From NCBI GenBank assembly GCA_905221605.1, contig CAJNDS010000059.1, forward strand, positions 124,001-188,000: a stretch of DNA of 64,000 nt, in the 5' to 3' direction. The stretch comes from Symbiodinium natans. Taxonomy: Eukaryota > Sar > Dinophyceae > Suessiales > Symbiodiniaceae. The stretch's first letter is position 1, and each line of letters opens with the position of its first letter. Below the pieces are notes generated by a model. That model saw only the letters and a program-made list of their open reading frames with translations, had not been told where the DNA came from and did no database searches. Positions 21,101 to 30,107 of this stretch are shown piece by piece. Both the position numbers and the translations under genes were made by a program.

Positions 21101-22016
21101 CACGATTGAGCACATACCGGGGGCCATCAACCCCGCAGATGCTCTAACGAAAAGTCCCACGAATGACAGTTTGGCAAGCTTGTGTGAGGCTTGTGGCTTG
21201 ACCACCGAGCCGGTTGGCTGGGAAGAAAAAGCTTCAGGCACTAGCGTTTCGGTTACCTTTAAAGAGCCCAATACCTGCGACGAAGTGCTCGCAATTCCGA
21301 GCTCGTGGAAGGACGAGGCCTACAGAGTTGCTTCTGGGGAGGCCACCATGGTTGTCTTGGAACTCTGTTGCGAAGAGGAAAGCGCGATAGCCCAAGCTTG
21401 TAAGCGGGAACGTGACATCGCGTACTTTGGAATCACCAAGAAGCTAGACTTGCTGAGTAGAGAGGCTTCTTTGTTGCTAAAAGGGATTCTGGAAAAGATG
21501 GCTTCTAACGAAAGAATCTACGTGTATGCACATTTGTCTACGCCGTGCAGCGCAGGTAGTGGCCTTAGGCACCTGCGTTTCTCAAAGGACGTGAAGAACC
21601 GGGCGAGATGGAGAGCTAGTCTGGAGGTACACAAGAAGTCCTGGAGACGCATACGAGCAGTTTTCCAGGACTATGCTGGCCACGAGAGGCTCCTCCTCTC
21701 CCACGAATGGCCGAAAGGGTCTGGCCTTTGGGGAGAAACAGTCTACAAGTCAACAGCGAAAAGACTGGGACTCGAGCACGAGTGTTTGGTAGACCGGTGC
21801 TGTTTCGAGGAAGCTGGCAACCGTATCCTGAAGCATTGGTGGTTCGTCAGTTCGGATTCAAGTTTTATCTGGACTTTATCCTCTTGTGTTTGCCCAGGAA
21901 ACCACGAGCATGCGAGTGCTACTAGCATAGCAGCGACAGGTGTCTATCCGCAGGGCTTAGGCCGATTCCTGGTGAAAGAAGCCAGGAAAAGTCTCGAAAG
22001 ACGAAAGAAGGACTGA
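18105..22016 (+). CDS. pol: Copia pol polyprotein: integrase, reverse transcriptase, RNase H, methyltransferase-like tail
   Basis: 1303 residues. The integrase zinc-binding HHCC set is at about H75, H80, C87, C90. The catalytic core has D116 (IGMDFYYFG), D172 (VRCDQES) and E213 (GAIERQVE). An acidic linker around residues 370-460 leads to the copia reverse transcriptase (VVRDYASMGG; YSPTTSLEGLR; DVSVAFMHA) with the YVDD box at nt 20197-20208. RNase H follows (CFTDASWS; SSAESELAAL; VRHIELRAAFLQE) and ends near residue 1030 with INPADALTK. About 270 more residues come after this, including VVLELCCEEESAIAQAC near 1082 and HLSTPCSAGSG near 1146. These look like the cofactor loop and PC motif of a Rossmann methyltransferase. 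The frame is uninterrupted and key residues are present, consistent with a functional enzyme. The protease was not located. Confidence 0.95.
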   Translation: MRVVRGLPLPGKGTQAEPLELDSDIPRSSEREERGEKESPLPKPQGAEPPKPPEPAGGAEVSDRIPLRSVALQVHRSRGHFPYDVNCEACTSSKGKVPARRLRRRLQREDQTIGMDFYYFGRLRVLLLAHCSSNYTTVIPAMNLDDPDLFYNIGRVIREMGLVNKMVTVRCDQESALMSLAEKLTTRTGDVAVSGVIVDVVPGYRPQSKGAIERQVETMKQGFWAVWLDLEREVARNSAPEDWNKKLPLGGMLWQACVLYSARCYNHQDVTTPIDRLHEEIVHRTRTLPFGCLVYAKVGGSKAHQQKYRGKKTVKAVYLGPKEPRGGGVFAAPVGQTEIDIFPVCRALEGAKGEPVYDVEAIHALSTSQPLVLDPADPERPIMFEPPPDPVKSEDPDPGFENEDEEMVPDDPDPLNDIPSYVEPTDDEGEGGLGSPEMQPDDLEDMEIDWLTNHLLESLFKGPDILATSKEVADSFTLKFGGSKIKCQVPRNAVSETSGEQLDPELLYASMKLELEELESFGVGKVISEAEARKSARESGRRVLTSRWVNTIKRKGLYRSRLVVRDYASMGGTTLSEGIYSPTTSLEGLRLLLALLCKKGSVLSCDVSVAFMHAAVSRPEYVELPNNVSIADSSVPQKAGNKKVYLRLHKAMNGLRSAPLSWYKELSSYLEKSGFSPSLDPTIYRRKTSKGLTLVLFYVDDLLIYSEDPSEGKRVFEGLQKRYKLKLTGELPENGAGEVSFLGRRIFRRSGDKRVYFGLDSKYLDACCSEYNITKPSPKLPSLEKRYSDLVRKGQTEKISPAAHEKYRRTLGRLAWAALSRPDLQFCCGFLGRHQAAPDEAAETCMRDVLKWIKGLPHRVQVFPSTREILEDDADPQAVSCFTDASWSLNSVSGGVITWENCCLKTFSRKQSTTALSSAESELAALTEIAREGLYIALLTETILEGIPQDRETGYYLLKGYSDSESAVCISKMGTLLRKVRHIELRAAFLQELVDRGRFTIEHIPGAINPADALTKSPTNDSLASLCEACGLTTEPVGWEEKASGTSVSVTFKEPNTCDEVLAIPSSWKDEAYRVASGEATMVVLELCCEEESAIAQACKRERDIAYFGITKKLDLLSREASLLLKGILEKMASNERIYVYAHLSTPCSAGSGLRHLRFSKDVKNRARWRASLEVHKKSWRRIRAVFQDYAGHERLLLSHEWPKGSGLWGETVYKSTAKRLGLEHECLVDRCCFEEAGNRILKHWWFVSSDSSFIWTLSSCVCPGNHEHASATSIAATGVYPQGLGRFLVKEARKSLERRKKD

Positions 22017-22030
22017 CCGCGCAATAGGCA

Positions 22031-22038
22031 TGAGGGGG
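22031..22038 (+). other. Polypurine tract before the 3' LTR
   Basis: TGAGGGGG lies directly before the TGTGAAAA start of the 3' LTR, the position and composition expected for the plus-strand primer of reverse transcription. Confidence 0.7.
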
Positions 22039-22329
22039 TGTGAAAATATGACATTTCTTTGTTTGCCTTGTTGCTTGCAGGTACATGTGTAGGACATGAG
22101 TGCTGTGACATGGCAAGAACATGTTTTGTTTTGGCATGAGCATGTTTGCGTGACATGAAGGTGCTTTGACTTGACATGTTTTGGTTTGCAAGTCCGAGGA
22201 TGAGTTTTGGGAAGCACAGAGAGGCTTTTAGCTCTCGGGAGTTGACCTGAGAGTCATCTGGAAGTGCTGAAGCAAAGCTCTGAGGAACAGACTTTGGCCG
22301 TTACTCACTCCGTGTGCCTTGCCCCGTCG
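22039..22329 (+). repeat. 3' LTR of Ty1/copia element (291 bp)
   Basis: Matches 15933-16223 except for about two bases. Downstream sequence (TTCGTACCG) does not repeat the bases before the 5' LTR. Confidence 0.9.
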
Positions 22330-23060
22330 TTCGTACCGTGTCGTGACCGTTTGACACTCGACTGAGGCATTCTGAGAGCATGCTGTATGTTTTGCAACAG
22401 ACCTGAAGTCCTGAAGCAGTCACCAAGATGTTTTGCATGTTACTTTTGCATTCTCCTTTGTCTAAACAAAGTTGAGATGTCGTTTGAAGACTTGAAGCCT
22501 TTGCTCTTGGAGAGAGCACCTTTGCTGACTGAAGACAGTGCAGCTGAACACTGACGTGTTTGGCTCAAGTGCGAACGGAAAAAGCAGTCTGCGCTAAAGC
22601 TCTGCTTTTCACAAGAACTGCAAAAACATTGGTTTCTTTTTGAACTTGAGAAATTTAGCAAACACTGGAAGGAAGCCAGAGTTGTGAAACTTAGAGACAA
22701 CTTTTTTCTTCAGACTTAGCAGCAGATTCAGTCACACTTTTTTTTTTCATCTAAATTGTCTTTGTCTGTCTGAACAGACTTGTCCTCTTGCTTTGTTGAT
22801 TGACCAGAAAAAACAGTGAAAAAATTGCAATTGAAACTTGAGAGATCCAGCAGAATGTGCAGCAAGGAAAGTGTTAGTGTGGGGAAAGGGTGGTAACGCT
22901 GGAGTTTTAGAAGTGACGCCAAATAAAAAAAAACAGTAACCTTACAGTGGTGCCTGTGCTCATTTTTTCATTGTGAATAGGGTGTGGGTGTGTTGTGGTT
23001 TTCGGCGTTTTGGCAGAGTCGTGTGTGTCGTGTGTTGTTATGTGGGTGCAAAGTTAGTTT
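22330..23060. other. Intergenic, T/A-rich, no gene seen
   Basis: Contains pyrimidine-rich runs and an AAAAAAA tract near 22926. A TTTGGCTCAAG word at about 22559 matches the last 11 bases of the dinoflagellate spliced leader, but without the 5' half. Confidence 0.4.
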
Positions 23061-23081
23061 TCCGTAGCCCCTTGGCTCAAG
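23061..23081 (+). other. Relict dinoflagellate spliced-leader sequence
   Basis: The 21 bases start TCCGTAGCC and end TTGGCTCAAG. They match the conserved 22-base dinoflagellate trans-spliced leader, except for a changed and one-base-shorter centre. Leader sequence in genomic DNA is known in dinoflagellates as the mark of mRNAs that were reverse-transcribed and reinserted. An open frame continues past it for about 45 codons but is not recognisable. Confidence 0.6.
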
Positions 23082-23439
23082 CCGCTTTGCTCGAGGTGGT
23101 TAAGCCACCAGGGACGCCGCAGAAGGGGTGGGAGTCCGTAGCTAAAGGTCTGGCTTTGCTTGGAACCCTACACGTAGGTAGCGGCCCCCTCTGGGACAGC
23201 CTGGAGGCGTAGGTGTGCTTGGTGCTGTGTTTGCTTTGTAGCTGGGGCTTCTAGCATTGCGCAGTTCCTTGTGAGCGCCCGCTTGCAAGAAGAATCCAAA
23301 GCTTGGCTTTGGATTTCGCACTGTAAACACTTTGCAAGCTGCATTGGCTCTCCCTTGAGTCTTTGTGGGTTGAGCGCTCGAAAGTTGCGTCAACTGAGCC
23401 CTCAGTTGTCCTGCCACCTTTCTCTAACTAGTCGAGACT

Positions 23440-23564
23440 GAGAACGCCCGTTCTCTTTCTCTTTGTTTCTCTTTCTTGCTTTACTAGTGAGACTGAGAAC
23501 GCCCGTTCTCTTCTCTAACGCTTCTCTTTCTTGCAACGTGCTGAGATTGAGAACGCCCGTTCTC
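23440..23564. repeat. Three copies of a 16-bp palindrome GAGAACGCCCGTTCTC
   Basis: Copies at 23440-23455, 23495-23510 and 23549-23564, each followed by CT-rich sequence. Each is a perfect 7-bp inverted repeat around CC. Related half-sites (GAGCGAGAACGC) recur at 23876-23945 and 24183-24250. Confidence 0.85.
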
Positions 23565-23810
23565 TGTCTCTTACTTTGTACTTGTACATTGTGCAGTACG
23601 GATAGCTTCGGCGTAAGGTATCTGCACTATGTTGCAAGTGCAAATTAGTTTTACCAAACCTTTTAACTTTGCGGTGCATGTGAAGATAGGAGCATGTTTT
23701 TGCCGCAGTTTGAGATCAATGTTTATCTTTTGAACACCGTGCATCATTCTCGACTGGCCCAAACTGCACTCGTCAGGCCCGCCCGGCCGAGGGCACTAAA
23801 TGTTGCTTGT

Positions 23811-24068
23811 GTTGATTTTGCTGTTGTGGACGGGGAAGGTGGGTGATGTTTGTTTGTGCGCTTCCCTTGGTTAGTAAGAGCGAGAACGCCAAGGAAGTGC
23901 TTTGCGCATTGCGCTGGCCTTTGTCTGCTAGTAAGAGCGAGAACGCAGCAAAGGTTATGCCTTTGAATAACTGCCCTACATCCAGCAGCAAGCCTGCCTC
24001 TCCCACCCGTGCAGCGTATCAACTCTTTGCAGCAGTGGAGTGCGCTTAGTACAAGTGCCACGCCCCCT
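23811..24068 (+). repeat. Direct duplication, copy 1
   Basis: Shares GCGCTTCCCTTGGTTAGTAA through GCGCTTAGTACAAGTGCCAC with 24118-24488. Copy 2 carries about 110 extra bases (about 24272-24390). Confidence 0.8.
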
Positions 24069-24117
24069 AGCTAGTACGAGCCTTGCCGCCAGGTACCCGC
24101 ACATGCGCAGACTGCTG

Positions 24118-24488
24118 TTGATTTGCCGTCGTGGACGGGGAAGGTGGGTGTTTGTTTGTTTGTGCGCTTCCCTTGGTTAGTAAGAGTGAGAACGCCAAGG
24201 AAGTGCTTTGCGCATTGCGCTGGCCTTTGTCTGCTAGCAAGAGCGAGAACGCAGCAAAGGTTAGGCCTTTGATGCATCCAGTTCGCGTGCGGTGGCTGTG
24301 CTGCTTGCTGTGTGGCTATACCAGCCACTGCATGCGTGAGGGCTGTGCTGCTCACTGTGTGGCTTACACCAGCCCTTTGCCTGTTGATGCGAATAACTGC
24401 CCTACACCCAGCAGCAAGCCTGCCTCTCCCACCCGTGCAGCGTATCAACTCTTTGCAACAGTGGAGTGCGCTTAGTGCAATTGCCACG
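24118..24488 (+). repeat. Direct duplication, copy 2 with insertion
   Basis: Second copy of 23811-24068. The inserted segment itself contains an internal repeat (GTGTGGCTATACCAGCC and GTGTGGCTTACACCAGCC). Confidence 0.8.
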
Positions 24489-24514
24489 CCCCCTAGCTAG
24501 CACGAGCCTTGCCA

Positions 24515-25090
24515 CCAGGTGCCCGCACATGCACAGGCTCGAGGTGCACAGGCCCGCCCGGGGCAGGCGTGGCTGTAGGTGCCTGCACATGCACAGGCTC
24601 AAGGTGCACAGGCCCCTCCGGGTCAGGCGGGCTTGCAGGTGCCAGCACAAGCACAGGCTCAAGGTGCACTGACCCTTCCGGGTCAGGCGTGCTTGCAGGT
24701 GCCCGCACAGGCTCAAGGTGCACAGGCCCCTCCGGGTCAGGCGTGCTTGCAGGTGCCTGCAAATGCACAGGCTCAAGGTGCACAGGCCCTTCCGGGTCAG
24801 GCGTGCTTGCAGGTGCCCGCACATGCGCAGGCTCAAGGTGCATAGGCCCTTCCGGGTCAGGCGTGCTTACAGGTGCCAGCAAAGGCACAGGCTCAAGGGG
24901 CACAGGCCCTTCCGGGTCAGGCGTGCTCGCAGGTGCCAACACACTCAGGCCCTTCCGGGTCAGGCGTGCTCGCAAGTGTCCGCAAATGTACAGGTTCAAG
25001 CTGCGCAGGCCCTTCCTGGTCAGGCGTGTTTGCAGGTGCCCGCATATGCACAGGCTCAAGGTGCACAGGCTCGAGGTGCCCAGGTCCATG
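24515..25090. repeat. GC-rich minisatellite, period about 60 bp
   Basis: About nine to ten copies built on GCACAGGCTCAAGGTGCACA and CCTTCCGGGTCAGGCGTGCT; some units lack about 6 bp. Units are near multiples of three, so both strands show repetitive open frames that are not supported as genes. Confidence 0.9.
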
Positions 25091-25243
25091 CCCGGGTCCT
25101 GTCGGGCACTTTCCGCTAGCGTGCCAGGCGGGTTGGGGTGCAGCCTTAATACTGTCGTTTTGCACATGCTGCGCAAACCTCATGCGTCTGTGTGAGTCGC
25201 AATTCATGCGGCTGTGTGAGACGCAACTCTACGCGTTGTCCTG

Positions 25244-25460
25244 CGTTTTGGGTGTAGGAGGGCTCAGGATCGCACTGTTGAGGTCTGCTGGCCGCTCCCC
25301 AAATCAAAGGCGATTAACAACCGAACGGTCTGGCCAGTCGGTGCAAGCGTGCTGGGTGTAGTGTTAAACTGTAGTCGCATTCCCTTTCCTCAAAATGCTC
25401 CCTTACATCCACTTGCCTATTATGCACCTAGCGCTGCGGGGCTCCGCGAAGGCGTCTTGC
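25244..25460 (-). repeat. Right arm of the long inverted repeat
   Basis: Reverse complement of 14581-14803, ending GGCTCCGCGAAGGCGTCTTG. Differences are a few substitutions and small indels. Confidence 0.9.
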
Positions 25461-25904
25461 TGATCAGCCTGGCGGGCTCGTCTGTGTGCAGCTCTGTGCG
25501 TGGTGGCAGCCGGCGGGTGTGCAGGAGTCTGCATTTAGGGTTTGGTTTGCTGCTTAGGTTTCTGGTCTGCCCCTCACCCTTGTGACAGTGCTAGTCGCAG
25601 CATAGGGCGGAGGCATCGTCCGCTTTCTGCTGGAAAAGTGCCTGGAACAACCGGCAGGAACAAGCCTGTTCATGCTGGAGGGGTGCCTGGCGGGGGCACT
25701 CCTTGCCACAAGCGCGTCATCGCTTTAATCGGCCTGTAATCCGGCGCGGCCCTGTTAACAAACGCCATGGCTCATGGACAGCGCCACCCCCTTAGAGTGC
25801 CGGATACAACGGACATGTGTTGGTCTATCTTGCGCAGCACGATGGACACACCTTGCTCGTTACCGTTGCGGCTTCTGCGATAAGGGAGTAAGCTTCTCAA
25901 ACTG

Positions 25905-26460
25905 ATGCCTAGGTCTTCTCCAGAAGGCCCAGAATGATTAGGCGCCTCCGGAAGGCCCAGAAGTGCTTTGGCCTATCAAATTGTTGCCTAAACCCTCCCG
26001 GAAGGCTCAGAAGTGATTAGGCCTCTCAAACTGCTGCCTGAAACTTCTCCGAAAGGCGTGGGTCGGCCTCTCCAACTGCTGCCAAAAAATTTTCCTGAAG
26101 GCCCAGCAGTGAGTAGACCTCTCAAACTGATGCCTCAAACATCTTCTGAAGGCCCAGAAATGATTAGGCCTCTCAAACTGCTGTCCCAACAGTTGCCTGA
26201 AGGCCCAGAAGTGATTAGGCTTTTCAAACTGCTGCCTCAACCTTCCCTGGAAGGCTCAGCAGTGATTAGGCCTCTCAAACGGCTGCCTAAAACTTCTCCG
26301 GAAGGCCCAGCAGTGAGTAGACCTCTCAAACTGCTGCCTCAAACTTCTCCAGAAGGCCCAGAAGTGATTAGGCCCCGCAAACGGCTGCCGGAGCCTTCGC
26401 CAGCAGGCCCAGAAGAGATGTGAAGAACTGCTGCTTCAACCTTCTCCAGCAAGCCCAGAA
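25905..26460. repeat. Minisatellite, period about 51 bp
   Basis: About 10 units with GGCCTCTCAAACTGCTGCCT and GAAGGCCCAGAAGTGATTAG. One forward frame stays open for 136 codons (26013-26423) with the repeated peptide RPLKLLPQTSPEGPE, 17 residues per unit, but upstream units contain stops. Probably non-coding. Confidence 0.85.
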
Positions 26461-27309
26461 GTGACTAGGCCTGCACTTTGCTGTGGGTCCCGCATCAGGT
26501 GTAGTCACGGGGTAAACCTGCTTGAAGTGCTCTCCACAAAAAATCGGCCGCTGCGCGGGGCTCCGAGTTACAAGGCCCCTTGACTCTCACACTTGACGCG
26601 CGGTTGGCTGCAGACCGTTAAGCAGCCTTGGGGGCCTTAAACTGCACCAGGCTAAGCATGCCACGCCGATAGGCTCCCGGTACCTGGGAAGCACATGAGC
26701 CAAGTGCCAGCCAGCAGCCTTTGGGGCTCTTGTGCCGTCTCAAAAATCGGCCGCTGCGCGGGGCTGTAAGAATATGGCCTCTTGCAAGCAGCGCTTCAGG
26801 CCCGCCCTATGGCCATGAGGTCGAGCCTCAAAACTTTCGGCGCAAACACAAGGAGCCTCCAAATAGGGTACTCCCCTAATAGCTATGTGAGGACGCCCGG
26901 ACTCACACAGCGCCGACGGCAGCCTCGTGTAGCCACACCAGCCCCTTGCCAGCCCCCGCTCGCCGGGGGGGGAGGGGGCGCCTCTTCTGGCGCTCTGTGT
27001 GCATTGTGCCTGTTTTCAGTGTGCTTGCAACTTCCTTGCCAACCCAAAAAAGAGTCCTGAGTGCTATTGCTACGGCCCTGGCGCTTGTGTGGGGACTGTC
27101 TCTACGGACGCGTTGAGCAGTTTAGGTGACGGAGGTTCCTTGCCTTACGGCCTACCCATACTTTCGCTTAATGTCTGTACCAGACGTGGCGCAGCATTGC
27201 TATGGGTGACGGGCAGCTGAGTGATTGGTGCCGGTAGGTTCATGTTTGCATTGGTCTCACCTCGCTGGCCTTGCGATAAGTTGTCTTGCAATAAGGGCCT
27301 CTGCGCTAG
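26461..27309. other. Intergenic with a small dispersed repeat
   Basis: AAAATCGGCCGCTGCGCGGG occurs near 26538 and again near 26742. No gene is supported. Confidence 0.4.
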
Positions 27310-27457
27310 CGGTTGCTTCTTTGTAGTCACGACTTCTTTTTCGCTCGCTGGCTTGTACAGTTTGGCTCTCATTTCGTTTCACCTGTTATGTCGAGCCCAA
27401 CAAGACCGGCCTACTGCGCTACTGATGTAGTAAAGAGGCGTCAGTCCAAAAAAAAAA
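27310..27457 (+). mobile_element. SINE-like retroposon, copy 1 (diverged)
   Basis: The 3' part reads ACCGGCCTACTGCGCTACTG, then ATGTAGTAAAGAGGCG and an A10 tail, as in the copies at 31386 and 32027. The 5' part is more diverged. Confidence 0.6.
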
Positions 27458-27927
27458 GTGGGTGCAAAGTTGTCTGCTGGCTGTTCAAGCGTGGAAGTGT
27501 GCGGGTGGTAAAAGGTGTGATTTGGAGACAAAAGAAGGGCAAGAAATCAACTCCCCAACAGGTAGGGAAGCCGAAGTCCACAGTGCAAGAAATATCGCAC
27601 GCGAACAATGCAAGAATGAATGCCAGCTAAAGACAAGTTTAGCAAAGCCAACAACACGCGTATCAACGGAGTTTTTTGTTTTCTTGAGTGTTGATGCAAA
27701 CAGTATCGAATAGGAAAAATCTTGTTTGTCTGTAAGTTGATTTCAATTATTATTGAACTTAAATGGGTTCCAAAAGCTGGGCCCAAAAATGGCTTCCAAA
27801 CTTGGGTTCCAATCAAGAATAAGGCAGCAAAGGAGCAAACACCCGCCATCGATGCTTTTGTAAGAGTCAAATTAAAGGGATCGCATGCGCTGAAGCAAGC
27901 AACGTTAATATTCCGTGTTCCAGCCGA

Positions 27928-28317
27928 ATGTACCTTCCAGATGGCCATACGGTAGGCCCTCGCAGCCTCGGTGGCCAGCAAACTCTGGATCACTCCAATG
28001 TCTTGGGTGGTTGTTTTGGTCCTCCCGTTGGAAGAGCTTGTTTTGTGCCATATGCTTGCTCTAAGGCGGAAGAGGTGGAACTGCAAGTGCAAAATTTGCG
28101 TTTTTTCAAAGCTGCACTTGACGAACTTCGGCTTGCGGGAGTGGATGTATGCATCCCCTTTCAACTCTCGGATATAACACAGAACGTTAATGACGTCACT
28201 AACCGTATGATGCTGCTACGGCACACTAGGCCTCTACAGTGCCTCAGCTCTCTGCACTCAAAGGGGTCGCGTTCTTTTTTCGGCGTCATAAAGACGGCTG
28301 CAATGGCCCTGGAGTGA
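27928..28317 (+). CDS. Unidentified ORF, 129 residues
   Basis: ATG at 27928, stop at 28315-28317. The sequence has protein-like texture (EEVELQVQNLRFFKAALDEL, then LSDITQNVNDVTNRMMLLR) and a hydrophobic segment around GCFGPPVGRACFVPYAC. No family is recognised. The opposite strand has a 205-codon frame over the same area, so which strand, if either, is coding cannot be settled. It could be one exon of a longer gene or a retroelement fragment. Confidence 0.3.
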   Translation: MYLPDGHTVGPRSLGGQQTLDHSNVLGGCFGPPVGRACFVPYACSKAEEVELQVQNLRFFKAALDELRLAGVDVCIPFQLSDITQNVNDVTNRMMLLRHTRPLQCLSSLHSKGSRSFFGVIKTAAMALE

Positions 28318-28379
28318 GCTGTGGCGTCTGCTGAACGATCCTCTGCAGAGACCTTCTCAGAAGCCAGTGAATTGGATGC

Positions 28380-28550
28380 TAGCGCGTGGGGTCTGAAAGT
28401 AGTCCCACCGCTTTTCTTGGTTCTGTTGGTTCTTGTTTTCTTGTTGTTTCTGTTGTTGTTCGTCTTTCTTATTTTTGCTGTTTCTCACGGTAATTTGTTT
28501 TACCACCAGTTGCGAGACCCACAATAACGGCCTATGCTGTGCTGGTAATG
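28380..28550 (+). mobile_element. SINE-like retroposon, copy 2 (3' end diverged)
   Basis: Shares GCGTGGGGTCT, AGTAGTCCC, the T/G-rich middle, TTGTTCGTCTTTCTT, TTCTCACGG and TTGCGAGACCCACAA with the copy at 31386-31588. The poly(A) end has decayed. Confidence 0.6.
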
Positions 28551-29142
28551 TGAAGAGCGCACACTTTGAAAAAAATGAGGAACTTGAACTAGGACTACTT
28601 TTGGTGATAGGAGCGACAAAGCTTCTTGCCTATGCTCCTCTAAGCCTTGGCTGTCAAAAACTTAAAGATTTTGGGTTGGAGCTTCTCCAGGATTTCTGTC
28701 CTTTGGTAGGTTTCTTTTTGAAGAAGATCACGCCATCGTCGCAGGCGCGACTTCCTGTAATCCCGAGGTCGAAATTCAGCAACCTCAGGGCTTTTTGCGG
28801 TTAGGCTCACAAGGGTTGCAGAGAACAAGAGAAAGCTTGGAGAAACCCGGCGAAAGAATGGCGAAACACTTGGTGCAAATCCAAAGCTTTTCCAGATTAT
28901 AGGTTGGGATGCACGCGCGTCCAGTGTGTCAGAAACCGATAAATGCACGTGGGCACACGGTGACCTTTGATGCGGGCAAACTGCCCCAAAGAGTGAGTCT
29001 GTTCGATGTAAAGAGAGCAGACTCCCCGCATGTCGCAGCCAAGTTTTCGCAGACTCTGAAGAAATTTTCCATTGGTGATTGCCCGGCTGGAAAAGAATGC
29101 GCTGCTTCTCATTAAGACCGTCGTTCGGACCTTGCCAGATTG

Positions 29143-30107
29143 TCAGCTGGTTCCGGTTCCAGGGCGGGATCGAGGCCAGGCCTCTTGCGCAGCTGTTTTG
29201 CAGGCCGCGTCTGCTATCTCATTGATGTTGCGTCTCAAGCCTGGCCCAAACTCAGCGAGGAACGCTCCAGATTCGTGTGGGGCCTGATCCAAGTGACTTT
29301 GGCAAGGTGTTCCCGTCATTGCGCTTGTGCCCAGAGCCAGCTTTTGGTTGTAGCGAATTGTTGTCTGGCGGCTGCTCGACCGTCCGTGACATCCATGTCG
29401 CCACTTTGGATAGATGGTGGCAAACGTGGGCAGCGCAGGCTTCCCTTGCGCCGCAGTGGAACCAGGAGCAGGATGCCCGTAACCCCACCGGCGCACTCAA
29501 GGACCCCTGTCGCCATCGTGAATGGTGACAACGATCCGCCCGAGGGTCAGACCATGGGGTCCACCAGTCGCGTCCGTTGCGTACACGAGGTGTGCAGGCC
29601 AGAGGCGACTGGAGCCCACGTTTTTACTGACGGGGCCACTGGCGTGGCCGCCCAGGGAGGTCACCGAGGCTGGCATGAGCCCTCTAAGCCAGAGGCACGG
29701 GAAGGGAAAGGCCGCCTTCTTCTTCTTCTTCCAATGTTGGTGGGGCGGCGGAGCCCTCCCGGACCACCATTTACAGTCAGTGGTGAGGGAAGCAGCACAC
29801 AGGGGGCAGGTGCCACCATCTTTCCATTTCCTACACTGGAAGGCACCTTGCCAGACCATTTTGATGGCACCTTTTTTGCTTTGTTGCCGTCCTTAAAGGG
29901 AACCCCCACGAGGCAGGCAGGGTCGACATCTGCGGGGAAAGCCCAGCACGACGGGGAAGGAGCCTCGACGCGAAGCTCTTTGAGGTAACAGATCATGGCA
30001 CCAACCGGCCCGCAGACTAGCTTCACTAGCTTCCGCCTATCCGCTCGGTTCAGTTGGGTGCTAAGCTGCTGCCAGGCATGCAGTAGAAGCCGGCTCCGCG
30101 GCGGCAT
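29143..30107 (-). pseudogene. Decayed non-LTR retrotransposon, RNase H region
   Basis: Read on the minus strand. A frame at about 30107-29661 (AWQQLSTQLNRADRRKLVKL) overlaps one at 29859-29497 with a Cys-rich stretch (KWKDGGTCPLCAASLTTDC) and an RNase H-like start (VYATDATGGPHGLTLGRIVV). The RNase H end follows in yet another frame at 29496-29143 (RNINEIADAACKTAAQE). The order Cys-knuckle then RNase H, and the TDATGGP and NEIADAA boxes, resemble the 3' end of dinoflagellate LINEs. At least two frameshifts separate the parts, so it is dead. No reverse transcriptase core was recognised nearby. Confidence 0.45.

Larger units (their letters stand above)
15933..22329 (+). mobile_element. Full-length Ty1/copia LTR retrotransposon
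   Basis: A 6.4-kb element made of the 5' LTR, an ORF1, an untranslated gap, a pol ORF with integrase before reverse transcriptase and RNase H (the copia order), a purine-rich tract and the 3' LTR. Near-identical LTRs and open reading frames point to recent insertion, possibly still active. It lies inside an inverted-repeat-bounded block. Confidence 0.9.

Noticed and set aside
24402-25361. Repetitive 144-228 codon frames on both strands
   Set aside because: Products of a minisatellite of about 60 bp whose unit is a multiple of three; no start context or domain.
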